NCBI RefSeq assembly: GCF_052068095.1
Contig: NZ_JBQHDG010000027.1
Span: forward strand, 97,755 to 161,754
DNA from: Phytohabitans sp052068095
GTDB taxonomy: Bacteria > Actinomycetota > Actinomycetes > Mycobacteriales > Micromonosporaceae
Direction of reading: 5' to 3'
DNA length: 64,000 nt
A program made the position numbers and the translations under genes. The stretch's first letter is position 1; each line of letters begins with the position of its first letter. Shown one piece after another: positions 23,956 through 32,302 of this stretch. The notes beneath the pieces are model-generated. The model was not told the origin of the DNA. It saw only the letters and a program-made list of their open reading frames with translations, and made no database searches.

Positions 23956-25231
23956 CGAGCTTTCGGACCGCGTTGATGCCCATCCACCGCAGCGGCTCCG
24001 GGGGCCAGCGTGGAGACTTGTGCCCTACCCAGGGGAGCGACGTCAGCTCGCTCTCCACGCCGAGTATCAGGTCGGCAAGCGTACGGCCGGCGAGGTTCGT
24101 CGTGCCGACGCCGTCGCCGACGTAGCCGCCGGCCCACGCCAGCCCGGTGTCCCGGTCGAGCCCCACGGAGGCGGACCAGTCGCTCGTGACACCGACCGGA
24201 CCGCCCCAGCTGTGCGTGGCCGGCACGCCGGCGAGCGCGGGGAAGAGCTCGACCAGTGCCCGGTGCAGGGCGGCGAAGACGCGCGGCTCGTTGTCGTACT
24301 CCGCGCTCGTCTTCGACCCGAAGTGGTACGGCGCACCGCGCCCGCCGAATGCCAGCCGCCCGTCCGCCGTGCGCTGCCCGTAGATGATGAGCCGGCGGAA
24401 GTCGGCGAACGTCTCCCGCTCGGCCAGCCCGGCGGTGGCCCAGAAGTCGTCGGGCAGCGGAGGCGTGGAGATCATCAGCGAGTACACCGGCGCGATCGCG
24501 CGGCGGGCGCCGGGCAGCGCCGGCGTGTACGCCTCCGTCGCGCGGACCACGACCGGGGCCCGCACGGTACCGACCGGGGTGTCGGCCGCACCCTTGCGCA
24601 GCCCGACGACCGGCGTGCCCTCGTAGATGGTGACGCCCCGCCGCTCCACCGCGCGGGCCAGGCCACGCACCAGCCGGGCCGGGTGGATCGCGGCGCAGTG
24701 CGGGGTGTAAACGCCACCGAGCACGTTCGTGGCGCCGCACCGCTTCACCGCCTCCTCCGCGCCGAGGAGGACGAGGTCCTCGTCCTCCTCGACGGCAGCA
24801 CGGGCGCGGCGCAACTGGGCGGGCGTGCGGGCGACCGCCACGGTGCCGCCCTTGCTCCAGTGGCAGTCGATGCCCTCCGCCGCGGCGACGCGCCCCACCT
24901 CGTCCACAGTGGAGTTCATCGTCTGCCGCATGGCCACCACGGCCTGCTTGCCGTGGCGGCGGGCCATCAGCCGCTCCGGAGTGGGGAAGAGCGCCGAGCA
25001 CCAGCCGCCGTTGCGCCCGGACGCGCCGTACCCGGCGAACTCCTTCTCCAGCACCACGATGCGCAGCGACGGCTCGGCCGCCGCCAGGTAGTAGGCCGTC
25101 CACAGGCCGGTGTAGCCGGCGCCGACGATCGCGACGTCGGCCACGAGTGAGCCGTCCAGCGCCGGTCTCGGCGTCAGATCGTCGTCCACGGTGGACATCC
25201 AGAGGCTGCCCGCCTTCAGAGACGTAGCCAT
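23927..25231 (-). CDS. FAD-dependent amine oxidoreductase (DAO family, PuuB-like)
   Basis: 434 residues. FAD-binding Rossmann motif VADVAIVGAGYTGLWTAYYL at about 30-49, VLEKEFAGYGASGRNGGWCS at about 60-79 (typical of gamma-glutamylputrescine oxidases and related enzymes), and C-terminal AGGYVGDGVGTTNLAGRTLA (FAD contact). Its start overlaps the aminotransferase gene by 16 bases, so the two form one unit. With the nearby polyamine transport genes, oxidation of a polyamine or its gamma-glutamyl or acyl derivative is likely. No PuuA-type glutamylation enzyme is in the window, so the true substrate is open. Confidence 0.85.
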   Translation of the reverse strand: MATSLKAGSLWMSTVDDDLTPRPALDGSLVADVAIVGAGYTGLWTAYYLAAAEPSLRIVVLEKEFAGYGASGRNGGWCSALFPTPERLMARRHGKQAVVAMRQTMNSTVDEVGRVAAAEGIDCHWSKGGTVAVARTPAQLRRARAAVEEDEDLVLLGAEEAVKRCGATNVLGGVYTPHCAAIHPARLVRGLARAVERRGVTIYEGTPVVGLRKGAADTPVGTVRAPVVVRATEAYTPALPGARRAIAPVYSLMISTPPLPDDFWATAGLAERETFADFRRLIIYGQRTADGRLAFGGRGAPYHFGSKTSAEYDNEPRVFAALHRALVELFPALAGVPATHSWGGPVGVTSDWSASVGLDRDTGLAWAGGYVGDGVGTTNLAGRTLADLILGVESELTSLPWVGHKSPRWPPEPLRWMGINAVRKLVTWADAARL

Positions 25232-26562
25232 GCCTCGCCCAGGACGGCGCGCAGGATCTGCTCCATCTCGTCGAACTGCTCCTGCCCGGCGATCAGCGGC
25301 GGTGCCAGCTGCACCACGGGATCGCCCCGGTCGTCGGCCCGGCAGTAGAGCCCGGCCTGGAAGAGGGCGGTGGAGAGGAAGCCGCGCAGCAGCCGCTCGG
25401 ACTCGTCGTCGTCGAACGTGGCCCGGGTGGCCTTGTCCTTGACCAGCTCGATGCCGTAGAAGTAACCGTCGCCCCGCACCTCGCCGACGATCGGCAGGTC
25501 GTTGAGCTTCTCCAGCGTGGCGCGAAACGCGGCCTCGTTGGCGCGGACGTGCCCGGTGAGGTCTTCGCGGGCGAAGATGTCGAGGTTGGCCAGCGCCACC
25601 GCGCAGGAGACCGGGTGGCCGCCGAAGGTCACGCCGTGGGCGAACATGCCGGTCTCGGCGAGGAACGGCTCGATCAGCCGGTCGGAGGCGATCATCGCCC
25701 CGAGCGGCGAGTAGCCGGAGGTGAGTCCCTTGGCGGTGGTGATGATGTCCGGCTGGTAGCCGTACCGCACCGCGCCGAAGTACTCGCCGAGGCGGCCCCA
25801 GGCGCAGATCACCTCGTCGGACACGAGTAGCACGTCGTACTCGTCGCAGATCTCGCGTACCCGCTGGAAGTAGCCGGGCGGCGGCGGGAAGCAGCCGCCG
25901 GAGTTCTGCACCGGCTCCAGGAAGACGGCCGCGACGGTGTCCGGCCCCTCCCGCTCGATGGCGCGGGCGATCTCGTCGGCCGCCCACCGCCCGAACGCCT
26001 CGATGTCGTCGCCGTGCTCCGGCGCGCGGTAGAAGTTGGTGTTGGGCACCTTGATGCCGCCGGGCACCAGCGGCTCGAAGTCGCTCTTGATGCCGGGCAG
26101 GCCAGTGATCGACAGCGCGCCCATCGACGTGCCGTGGTACGCGATGTACCGGCTCACCACCTTGTGCTTGGTGGGCTTGCCGACCCGCTTGTAGTAGGCG
26201 CGGGCAAGCTTCCACGCCGCCTCGACCGCCTCCGCGCCGCCGGTGGTGAAGAAGACCCGGTCGAGGTCGCCCGGCGTGAGCGCGGCGATCCGCTCGGCCA
26301 GCTCGATCGCGGTCGGGTGCGCGTACGACCACAGCGGAAAGAACGCCAGCTCGGCGGCCTGCTTGGCGGAGGCCTCGGCAAGCTCGGTGCGCCCGTGGCC
26401 GGCGTTCACGACGAAGAGGCCGGCGAGGCCGTCGAGGTAGCGGCGGCCTTGGGCGTCCCACACGTAGGCACCCTCACCGCGGACGATCGTCGGCACCTCG
26501 CCGTCGCGGTAGCCGCCCATGCGGGTGAAATGCATCCAGAGATGATCGGTTGCGTTGCCCAT
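25216..26562 (-). CDS. class III aminotransferase, putrescine/polyamine type (SpuC-like)
   Basis: PLP-dependent omega-transaminase, 448 residues from the ATG at 26560-26562 (an upstream TTG/ATG region adds 12 unlikely residues). Visible features are WDAQGRRYLDGLAGLFVVNAGHG, FFTTGGAEAVEAAWKLARAY, YHGTSMGALSITG, LLVSDEVICAWGRLGEYFG and the PLP-Lys segment IITTAKGLTSGYSPLGA (Lys about 278). These fit the putrescine-pyruvate/beta-alanine-pyruvate group. It would convert putrescine to 4-aminobutanal, which the dehydrogenase at 54322 could oxidise. A likely Lrp-type operator lies about 65-80 bases upstream. Confidence 0.87.
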   Translation of the reverse strand: MGNATDHLWMHFTRMGGYRDGEVPTIVRGEGAYVWDAQGRRYLDGLAGLFVVNAGHGRTELAEASAKQAAELAFFPLWSYAHPTAIELAERIAALTPGDLDRVFFTTGGAEAVEAAWKLARAYYKRVGKPTKHKVVSRYIAYHGTSMGALSITGLPGIKSDFEPLVPGGIKVPNTNFYRAPEHGDDIEAFGRWAADEIARAIEREGPDTVAAVFLEPVQNSGGCFPPPPGYFQRVREICDEYDVLLVSDEVICAWGRLGEYFGAVRYGYQPDIITTAKGLTSGYSPLGAMIASDRLIEPFLAETGMFAHGVTFGGHPVSCAVALANLDIFAREDLTGHVRANEAAFRATLEKLNDLPIVGEVRGDGYFYGIELVKDKATRATFDDDESERLLRGFLSTALFQAGLYCRADDRGDPVVQLAPPLIAGQEQFDEMEQILRAVLGEAWLRL

Positions 26563-26624
26563 GCCACGATTACCGCACAAAGTTGGGGGCTCAGGCAAGC
26601 GAATCCGTCACTCGATAAACCAGA

Positions 26625-26641
26625 CGCAACGGATTTCGTTG
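26625..26641. promoter_or_regulatory. candidate Lrp-type site upstream of the aminotransferase
   Basis: CGCAACGGATTTCGTTG combines both half-motifs (CGCAACGGA and TTTCGTTG) that recur between the lrp-like gene and potD. It lies 63-79 bases upstream of the aminotransferase start. Confidence 0.45.
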
Positions 26642-26705
26642 ACCTACTCCCCGCGTTGACCACAATCTCCTCCTACTGGCCGGCGCCCGGTCCGGGCGGA
26701 GGAGG

Positions 26706-27332
26706 GTGACGGTCCGGGTGATCACGAGACTTGGCGGCGTGACCGACGATGCGTTGCGCTTCTTCCGCGAGTTCGCCCGCGCCCCTCTCTCGGTGGGCGC
26801 GATAGCCCCGAGCTCCGCCGTCCTGGCCCGCCACATCTGCGCGACCGTCCCCGAGGGCGGCGACCCGGTGGTGGTCGAGCTCGGACCGGGTACGGGCGCG
26901 TTCACCGATGTCATCCAGCGGCGGCTCGGCGGCCGTGGCCACCACCTCGCGGTGGAGCTCAACCCCGTCTTCGCCGGCCGGCTCGCGGACCGGTACCCCG
27001 GCGTGGACGTCGCCGTCTCCGACGCCGCGCGCCTGCGGGACCTGCTGGACGAGCGCGGCCTCGGCCGGGCCGACGCGATCGTGAGCGGGCTGCCCTGGGC
27101 GGCGTTCTCGGCGGGGCGGCAGGGCAGCGTGCTGGACGCGGTGCGGCGGGTGATCGCCCCGGGCGGTGCGTTCACGACCTTCGCGTACGTCCACACCCTC
27201 TGGGCACCTCCGGCCCGCCGGCTCCGGTCGGCCCTGCGCGCGGCATTCGAGGAGGTCGTCGTCGGGCGCACGGTCTGGCGCAACGTGCCACCCGCGCTGG
27301 TCTACCACGCCCGCCGCCCGCGGGCGGCGTAG
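26706..27332 (+). CDS. class I SAM methyltransferase, phospholipid N-methyltransferase-like
   Basis: 208 residues. The SAM-binding motif VVVELGPGTGAFTDVIQRRL is at about 55-74, followed by HHLAVELNPVFAGRLADRYP and the post-I segment DAIVSGLPWAAFS. FFREFARAPLSVGAIAPSS at the N-terminus is typical of PmtA-like and rRNA-dimethylase-like proteins. Lipid methylation or housekeeping methylation cannot be distinguished. The GTG at 26706 is very close to its GGAGGAG; the GTG at 26718 is an equally plausible start. Confidence 0.75.
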   Translation: MTVRVITRLGGVTDDALRFFREFARAPLSVGAIAPSSAVLARHICATVPEGGDPVVVELGPGTGAFTDVIQRRLGGRGHHLAVELNPVFAGRLADRYPGVDVAVSDAARLRDLLDERGLGRADAIVSGLPWAAFSAGRQGSVLDAVRRVIAPGGAFTTFAYVHTLWAPPARRLRSALRAAFEEVVVGRTVWRNVPPALVYHARRPRAA

Positions 27333-27391
27333 CCGCCGCTCATCCCCGGCGAACGAGGTGGAGGTGGCCCCTCCGTGGATAGCTTCGAGCC

Positions 27392-28405
27392 ATGTCGCAT
27401 CACCTCGACACCCCACTGGCGCGCCAGAACGGCCGGCTGTACATCGACGACATGTACGTCTTCGGGAGCGAGGGAGCCACGACGTTCGTGATGGACGTCA
27501 ACTCGACCATCACGGGCCCCGACATCACGCCCGGGTTCCACCCCGAGGGCCGGTACGAGTTCAAGGTCCACTTCGACGGGGCGGACGTGGAGGCGCTGAC
27601 CTACCGGTTCGCGTTCGACGGGCCGGACGCCGACGGTCGCCCGAGCTACACGGTGTACGAGCTCACCGGTGCCGCCGCCAACGACGACGGCACGCCCGGC
27701 ATCCCCGTGGCCCGGGGCCGCACCGGTGAGGCGGCCGAACAGGGATCGCTGCGGGTGTGGGCGGGACGCGTCCAAGACCCCTTCTACGTCGACCTCGACC
27801 AGCTCGACGTGATCAACGCGGCCGTCCGGGACGGCGCGCCCGTCGACCTCACGTCGTGGGCCGCGGCCGGAGCCAAGAACAGCTTCGCCGGCACGACGGT
27901 CTGCTCGATCGTGCTAGAGGTGACACACGACCACCCGCGTCTGCGGCCGGGCGCCTCGACCGGTGTCTGGTGTGCCACCAAGCTGGCCACCGACGCTGGT
28001 GGGTGGCGCCAGATCAACAGGTTCGGGCACCCGATGATGTGGCCGATCTTCTGGCCGGACGACACCGACTTCGCCAACCCGGCGAACGACCGTCACCCGG
28101 CCGAGGACTTCGACGCGGACGGCAAGTACATCGCCGAGAAGGTCGGCGCCGTGGTGGCCGCGAACGGCACCTCGGCGGACCCGCAGGGCTACGGCGCCCT
28201 GGTGGCGCGGCGGCTCTTTCCCGACGTGCTGTCCTACATGGTCGGCACTCCGGCGAGCTTCGGCATCAACGGGCGGACATTGGCGGACAACGCCCCCGAG
28301 GCGATGTTTTCGCTGATCCTCGGCAAGGCGACGCCTTCGGGTCTGGGCCCGTCGACCGCGGCCGACCAGCGCCAGGACCGGTTTCCGTACGTCGTGCCCG
28401 GTTAA
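27392..28405 (+). CDS. DUF4331 family protein
   Basis: 337 residues starting MSHHLDTPLARQNGRLYIDD, the family hallmark. Also FVMDVNSTITGP, RFGHPMMWPIFWPD and a C-terminal SYMVGTPASFGINGRTLADN. No signal peptide in this member. Function is unknown. It is convergent with the Lrp gene and their stop codons interlock (overlap TTAA, 28402-28405). Confidence 0.85.
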   Translation: MSHHLDTPLARQNGRLYIDDMYVFGSEGATTFVMDVNSTITGPDITPGFHPEGRYEFKVHFDGADVEALTYRFAFDGPDADGRPSYTVYELTGAAANDDGTPGIPVARGRTGEAAEQGSLRVWAGRVQDPFYVDLDQLDVINAAVRDGAPVDLTSWAAAGAKNSFAGTTVCSIVLEVTHDHPRLRPGASTGVWCATKLATDAGGWRQINRFGHPMMWPIFWPDDTDFANPANDRHPAEDFDADGKYIAEKVGAVVAANGTSADPQGYGALVARRLFPDVLSYMVGTPASFGINGRTLADNAPEAMFSLILGKATPSGLGPSTAADQRQDRFPYVVPG

Positions 28406-28887
28406 GCCGTACCCCAGCTGTATGTCTGCTTCCGGAGCTTGAGGTAGACGAACGCCTCGGTGGAGACCACGCCCTCGACCTTCCGTAGCCGGCTGATGAT
28501 CTCCAGCAGGTGGTCGTCGTTGCGGCAGACCACCTCGGTGAGCAGGTCGAACGAGCCGGCCGTGATCACGACGTAGTCGAGCTCCTCCAGCTCGGCGAGC
28601 CGGTCGGCGATCGCGTCCAGGTCGCCCGTGGTGCGGAGGCCGATCATGGCCTGGCGGGGAAAGCCCAGCTGGAGCGGGTCGGTCACCGCCACGATCTGCA
28701 TCACCCCGGCGTCGAGGAGCCGCTGCACGCGCTGTCGCACGGCGGCCTCGGAGAGCCCTACCGCCTTGCCGATCGTGGCGTACGGGCGCCGTCCATCCTC
28801 CTGAAGCTGCTCGATGATCTGCTTGCCGACGTCATCGAGAAGGGCGTGGGCCGCGCCGTCGCCCACCGCGTACCGCGGCTTCGCCAT
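28402..28887 (-). CDS. Lrp/AsnC-family transcriptional regulator
   Basis: 161 residues. N-terminal helix-turn-helix (about 20-65; DVGKQIIEQLQEDGRRPYATIGKAVGLSEAAVRQRVQRLL) and C-terminal RAM/AsnC ligand-binding domain (about 85-155; FPRQAMIGLRTTGDL, YVVITAGSFDLLTEVV). The ATG at 28885-28887 has GGAGG upstream. It is divergent from potD, and related sequence motifs occur in front of three polyamine operons, so it is the obvious candidate regulator of polyamine uptake and catabolism. The ligand is unknown. Confidence 0.88.
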   Translation of the reverse strand: MAKPRYAVGDGAAHALLDDVGKQIIEQLQEDGRRPYATIGKAVGLSEAAVRQRVQRLLDAGVMQIVAVTDPLQLGFPRQAMIGLRTTGDLDAIADRLAELEELDYVVITAGSFDLLTEVVCRNDDHLLEIISRLRKVEGVVSTEAFVYLKLRKQTYSWGTA

Positions 28888-28910
28888 CCAACCCCTCCTC
28901 CAAGCGCACT

Positions 28911-28956
28911 GTTTCGTTCGTATTTCGTTGCGAATTGGCTCATCCGCAACGGAATC
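28911..28956. promoter_or_regulatory. candidate Lrp operator between lrp and potD
   Basis: GTTTCGTTCG (28911-28920), then TTTCGTTGCG (28923-28932) and CGCAACGGAA (28945-28954) facing it as an inverted repeat with 12 bases between (9 of 10 match). It lies 24-69 bases upstream of the lrp start and 81-126 upstream of potD. Multiple half-sites in phase fit Lrp/AsnC octamer binding. Confidence 0.5.
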
Positions 28957-29036
28957 CTTGTGACGCGGCATACATCATGCCAGGATCAGGCGTCGGATCG
29001 TACGAAGCATTCTCGCGAACCACTCTGGAGCCGCAC

Positions 29037-30260
29037 ATGCGCCCCATGAATAGCCCCCTGTCACCCGAAGCCAGGGCCGTGCTGTCGGCCACCAGGTTCT
29101 CACGGCGCACCCTCGTCCGGGGTGCGATGGCGTCGGGCGCGTTCGTCACCGCCGGTGGCCTCCTCACCGCCTGCGGCACCGAGGGCACCAAGCAGTCCGA
29201 GGAGAGCTGCGTCAGCGAAGACACCTCCAGCACGGACAAGAAACTTGCCTTCTCCAACTGGCCACAATATATGGACGTCGATGAGAAGGATGAGTCCAAG
29301 CGCCCCACGCTGATCGCGTTCCAGGAGAGCACCGGCATCCAGGTCACCTACACCGAGGACGTCAACGACAACGACGAGTTCTTCGGCAAGGTGCAAAACC
29401 AGCTCTCCGGCTGCCAGTCCACCGGCCGCGACATCTTCGTCCTCACCGACTGGATGGCCGGCCGGGTCATCCGCCTCGGCTGGCTCCAAAAGCTCAACAA
29501 GGGCAACCTGCCCAACGTGCAGGCCAACCTCCTGCGCTCGCTGCGCGCCCGCCCGTTCGACAAGAACAACGAGTACGCGGTGCCGTGGCAGTCCGGTCTC
29601 ACCGGCATCGCCTACAACGGCGCGGTGACCAAGGAGGTGCGCTCGATCGACGAGCTGCTCACCCGCGCCGACCTCAAGGGCAAGGTCACCTGCCTGACCG
29701 AGATGCGCGACACGATGGGCCTGGTGCTGCTGTCGAACGGGCACGACCCGAGCAACTTCACCGAGGCGCAGTTCGACGACGCGCTGGAGAAGCTCAAGAA
29801 GGCGATCGCCTCCGGTCAGATCCGCAGGTTCACCGGCAACGACTACTCCACCGACCTGGCCAAGGGTGACATCGCCGCGTGCATCGGCTGGTCCGGCGAC
29901 GTGATCCAGCTACAGGGCGACAACGACAAGATCAAGTTCGTGGCGCCCGACTCCGGCCTCATGCTCTGGTCGGACAACATGCTGATCCCCAACAAGGCGG
30001 CCCACAAGGCGAACGCCGAGAAGCTGATGGACTACTACTACGAGCCGAGCGTGGCCGCCGAGCTGGCCGCCTACGTCAACTACATCTGCCCCGTGCAGGG
30101 CGCCCAGGAGAAGATCACCGACCTCGACCCCGAGCTGGCGAAAAATCCGCTGATCTTCCCCGACGACGCGACGCTCAACAAGACGAAGGTGTTCATGGCG
30201 CTCGACGAGGCGCAGGAGCGGTCGTACTCAACCAAGTTCCAGCAGGCAATCGGGGCGTGA
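29037..30260 (+). CDS. potD: spermidine/putrescine ABC transporter substrate-binding protein
   Basis: 407 residues from the ATG at 29037 (GGAG upstream). Twin-arginine signal FSRRTLVRGAMASGAFVTAGG ends in a lipobox LLTAC, so it is exported folded and lipid-anchored. The body matches PotD/PotF-type proteins: LAFSNWPQYMDVDE, VTYTEDVNDNDEFFGKV, VPWQSGLTGIAYN, DNMLIPNKAAHKANAEKLMDYYY. It starts a six-gene operon (potD-potA-potB-potC-saccharopine dehydrogenase-like-agmatinase) with overlaps at most junctions. Confidence 0.92.
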   Translation: MRPMNSPLSPEARAVLSATRFSRRTLVRGAMASGAFVTAGGLLTACGTEGTKQSEESCVSEDTSSTDKKLAFSNWPQYMDVDEKDESKRPTLIAFQESTGIQVTYTEDVNDNDEFFGKVQNQLSGCQSTGRDIFVLTDWMAGRVIRLGWLQKLNKGNLPNVQANLLRSLRARPFDKNNEYAVPWQSGLTGIAYNGAVTKEVRSIDELLTRADLKGKVTCLTEMRDTMGLVLLSNGHDPSNFTEAQFDDALEKLKKAIASGQIRRFTGNDYSTDLAKGDIAACIGWSGDVIQLQGDNDKIKFVAPDSGLMLWSDNMLIPNKAAHKANAEKLMDYYYEPSVAAELAAYVNYICPVQGAQEKITDLDPELAKNPLIFPDDATLNKTKVFMALDEAQERSYSTKFQQAIGA

Positions 30261-30262
30261 CG

Positions 30263-31393
30263 ATGGCGGATAAAGGCGACCTGGAGTTGGTCAACCTGAC
30301 GAAGCGGTTCGGGGTCTTCACCGCCGTCGACGATCTCAGCCTCACGATCCCGCAGGGTGGTTTCTTCGCCCTGCTGGGAGCGTCGGGCTGCGGCAAGACC
30401 ACCACGTTGCGCATGGTGGCCGGTCTGGAGGAGCCCACGACCGGCAAGGTGCTGCTCGGCGGGCGCGACATCAGCCGGCTGCGGCCCTACAAGCGGCCGG
30501 TCAACACCGTGTTCCAGAGCTACGCGCTCTTCCCACACCTGGACGTCTTCGAAAACGTCGCGTTCGGCCTCCGGCGGCGCGGCGTCGGAGACATCCGGGC
30601 GCAGGTCGAGAAGATGCTCGCCCTCGTGCAGCTGGAGGGATACGGCAAGCGCCGCCCGGCCCAGCTCTCCGGCGGCCAGCAGCAGCGGGTCGCGCTGGCC
30701 CGCGCGCTCATCAACCACCCGCAGGTGCTCCTGCTGGACGAGCCGCTCGGCGCGCTCGACCTCAAGCTGCGGCGGCAGATGCAGATCGAGCTCAAGCGCA
30801 TCCAGACCGAGGTCGGGCTGACCTTCGTGCACGTCACGCACGACCAGGAGGAGGCCATGACCATGGCCGACACGGTCGCGGTGATGAACGCGGGTCGCAT
30901 CGAGCAGCTCGGCGCGCCGGCCGAGATCTACGAGTTTCCGTCCACGCCGTTCGTCGCCAACTTCCTCGGCCAGTCCAACCTGCTGGCCGGCGAGGTGTCC
31001 GGCCGTTCCGGCCAGGACATCCTGGTATCGGCGTACGGTTCGCGCTTCTCCGTGCCCGCCGGCCGCTGCCGGGCCGTCGACGGAGATGTCTATCTGGGGG
31101 TACGCCCGGAGAAGCTCCACCTGGCGCCAGACAGCGACTCGGTGCCGGCGGGCCACCAGTGGGTGACCGGGGTCGTCTCGGATTCCTCCTATGTGGGCGT
31201 CAGCACGCAGTACCTCGTGCGCACCCCTTGGGGCACCGAGGTATCCGCCTTCGCCTCCAACGCCGGCGTGCTCGCCCAGGTGCCGGTCGGCGCCCAGGTC
31301 GTGGCGTACTGGCGGCCGGACCACGCGTTCCTGCTCGGCCGGCAGGCCGGTGCCGGCGACGCCACCCAACCGCTGCTGGAGCCGGTGCCGTGA
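30263..31393 (+). CDS. potA: spermidine/putrescine ABC transporter ATPase
   Basis: 376 residues. ABC ATPase domain with Walker A GASGCGKTTT (about 39-48), Q-loop FQSYALFPH, signature QLSGGQQQRVALARAL (about 133-148), Walker B LLLDEPLGALD and switch HVTHDQEEAM, then a TOBE-type regulatory domain from about 270. The ATG at 30263 is used; a GTG two codons earlier overlaps the potD stop and is also possible. It powers polyamine import through PotB/PotC. Confidence 0.93.
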   Translation: MADKGDLELVNLTKRFGVFTAVDDLSLTIPQGGFFALLGASGCGKTTTLRMVAGLEEPTTGKVLLGGRDISRLRPYKRPVNTVFQSYALFPHLDVFENVAFGLRRRGVGDIRAQVEKMLALVQLEGYGKRRPAQLSGGQQQRVALARALINHPQVLLLDEPLGALDLKLRRQMQIELKRIQTEVGLTFVHVTHDQEEAMTMADTVAVMNAGRIEQLGAPAEIYEFPSTPFVANFLGQSNLLAGEVSGRSGQDILVSAYGSRFSVPAGRCRAVDGDVYLGVRPEKLHLAPDSDSVPAGHQWVTGVVSDSSYVGVSTQYLVRTPWGTEVSAFASNAGVLAQVPVGAQVVAYWRPDHAFLLGRQAGAGDATQPLLEPVP

Positions 31394-32301
31394 GTGCGGT
31401 CGGGCACATCGGCACCGCAGTCGGTCCACATGAGACACCGCCACCGCCGCCGCGGAAAGGGCGGCGGCTCCTGCCGTACCTCCTGCTGCTGCCCGGCGGG
31501 CTGTGGCTGACCATCTTCTTCGCCGTGCCCGCGGTGCAGCTCGGCGCGACAAGCCTGTACGACCCGAGCGGGTCGCTACAGGACGGTTACGCGATGACGT
31601 GGGAGTTCGGCAACTACGCCGACGCGCTCTCCGCGTACTGGCCCCACTTCGTGCGCTCGCTCGTCTACGCGGGCATCGCGACGATCCTGTGCCTGCTGCT
31701 GGGCTACCCGCTGGCGTACGCGATCGCGCAGAAGGCCACCCGCTTCAAAAACCTCATGCTCGTCTGCGTCATCGCACCGTTCTTCACCAGCTTCCTGGTG
31801 CGCACGCTGGCCTGGAAGACGATCCTGTCGGACAACGGCTGGGTGGTCGGCGTGCTCCGCGACGTCGGGATCCTCGGCTCCGACGGCCGGCTGCTGGCCA
31901 CGTCGGCGGCGGTGGTGCTCGGCCTGACGTACAACTTCCTGCCGTTCATGGTGCTGCCGCTCTACGCGAGTCTCGACCGCCTCGACGGCCGGCTGCTGGA
32001 AGCGGCCAGCGACCTGTACGCCAGCCCGCTGCGCGCCTTCGCGAAGGTGACGCTCCCGCTGTCGATGCCCGGCGTGGTGGCCGGCACGCTGCTCACGTTC
32101 ATCCCCGCGGCGGGCGACTACATCAACGCCGAGCTGCTCGGCACGCCCAACCAGTACATGATCGGCAACGTCATCGACTCGGCCTTCCTGGTGCGCCTCG
32201 ACTACCCGCAGGCGGCGGCCCTCTCGTTCATCCTGATGGCCGCGATCCTGGCGATGGTCTTCGTGTACGTGAAGCGGGCCGGGACGGACGAGGTGCTCTG
32301 A
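31390..32301 (+). CDS. potB: spermidine/putrescine ABC transporter permease
   Basis: 303 residues, GTG start overlapping the potA stop (GTGA). A cytosolic Pro-rich N-terminus (to about 24) precedes six membrane segments. The binding-protein-dependent transport EAA-like loop is EAASDLYASPLRAFAKVTLP (about 200-219). PotB-type features include YDPSGSLQDGYAMTWEFGNY near the N-terminus. Confidence 0.92.
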   Translation: MSAVGHIGTAVGPHETPPPPPRKGRRLLPYLLLLPGGLWLTIFFAVPAVQLGATSLYDPSGSLQDGYAMTWEFGNYADALSAYWPHFVRSLVYAGIATILCLLLGYPLAYAIAQKATRFKNLMLVCVIAPFFTSFLVRTLAWKTILSDNGWVVGVLRDVGILGSDGRLLATSAAVVLGLTYNFLPFMVLPLYASLDRLDGRLLEAASDLYASPLRAFAKVTLPLSMPGVVAGTLLTFIPAAGDYINAELLGTPNQYMIGNVIDSAFLVRLDYPQAAALSFILMAAILAMVFVYVKRAGTDEVL

Positions 32302-32302
32302 A

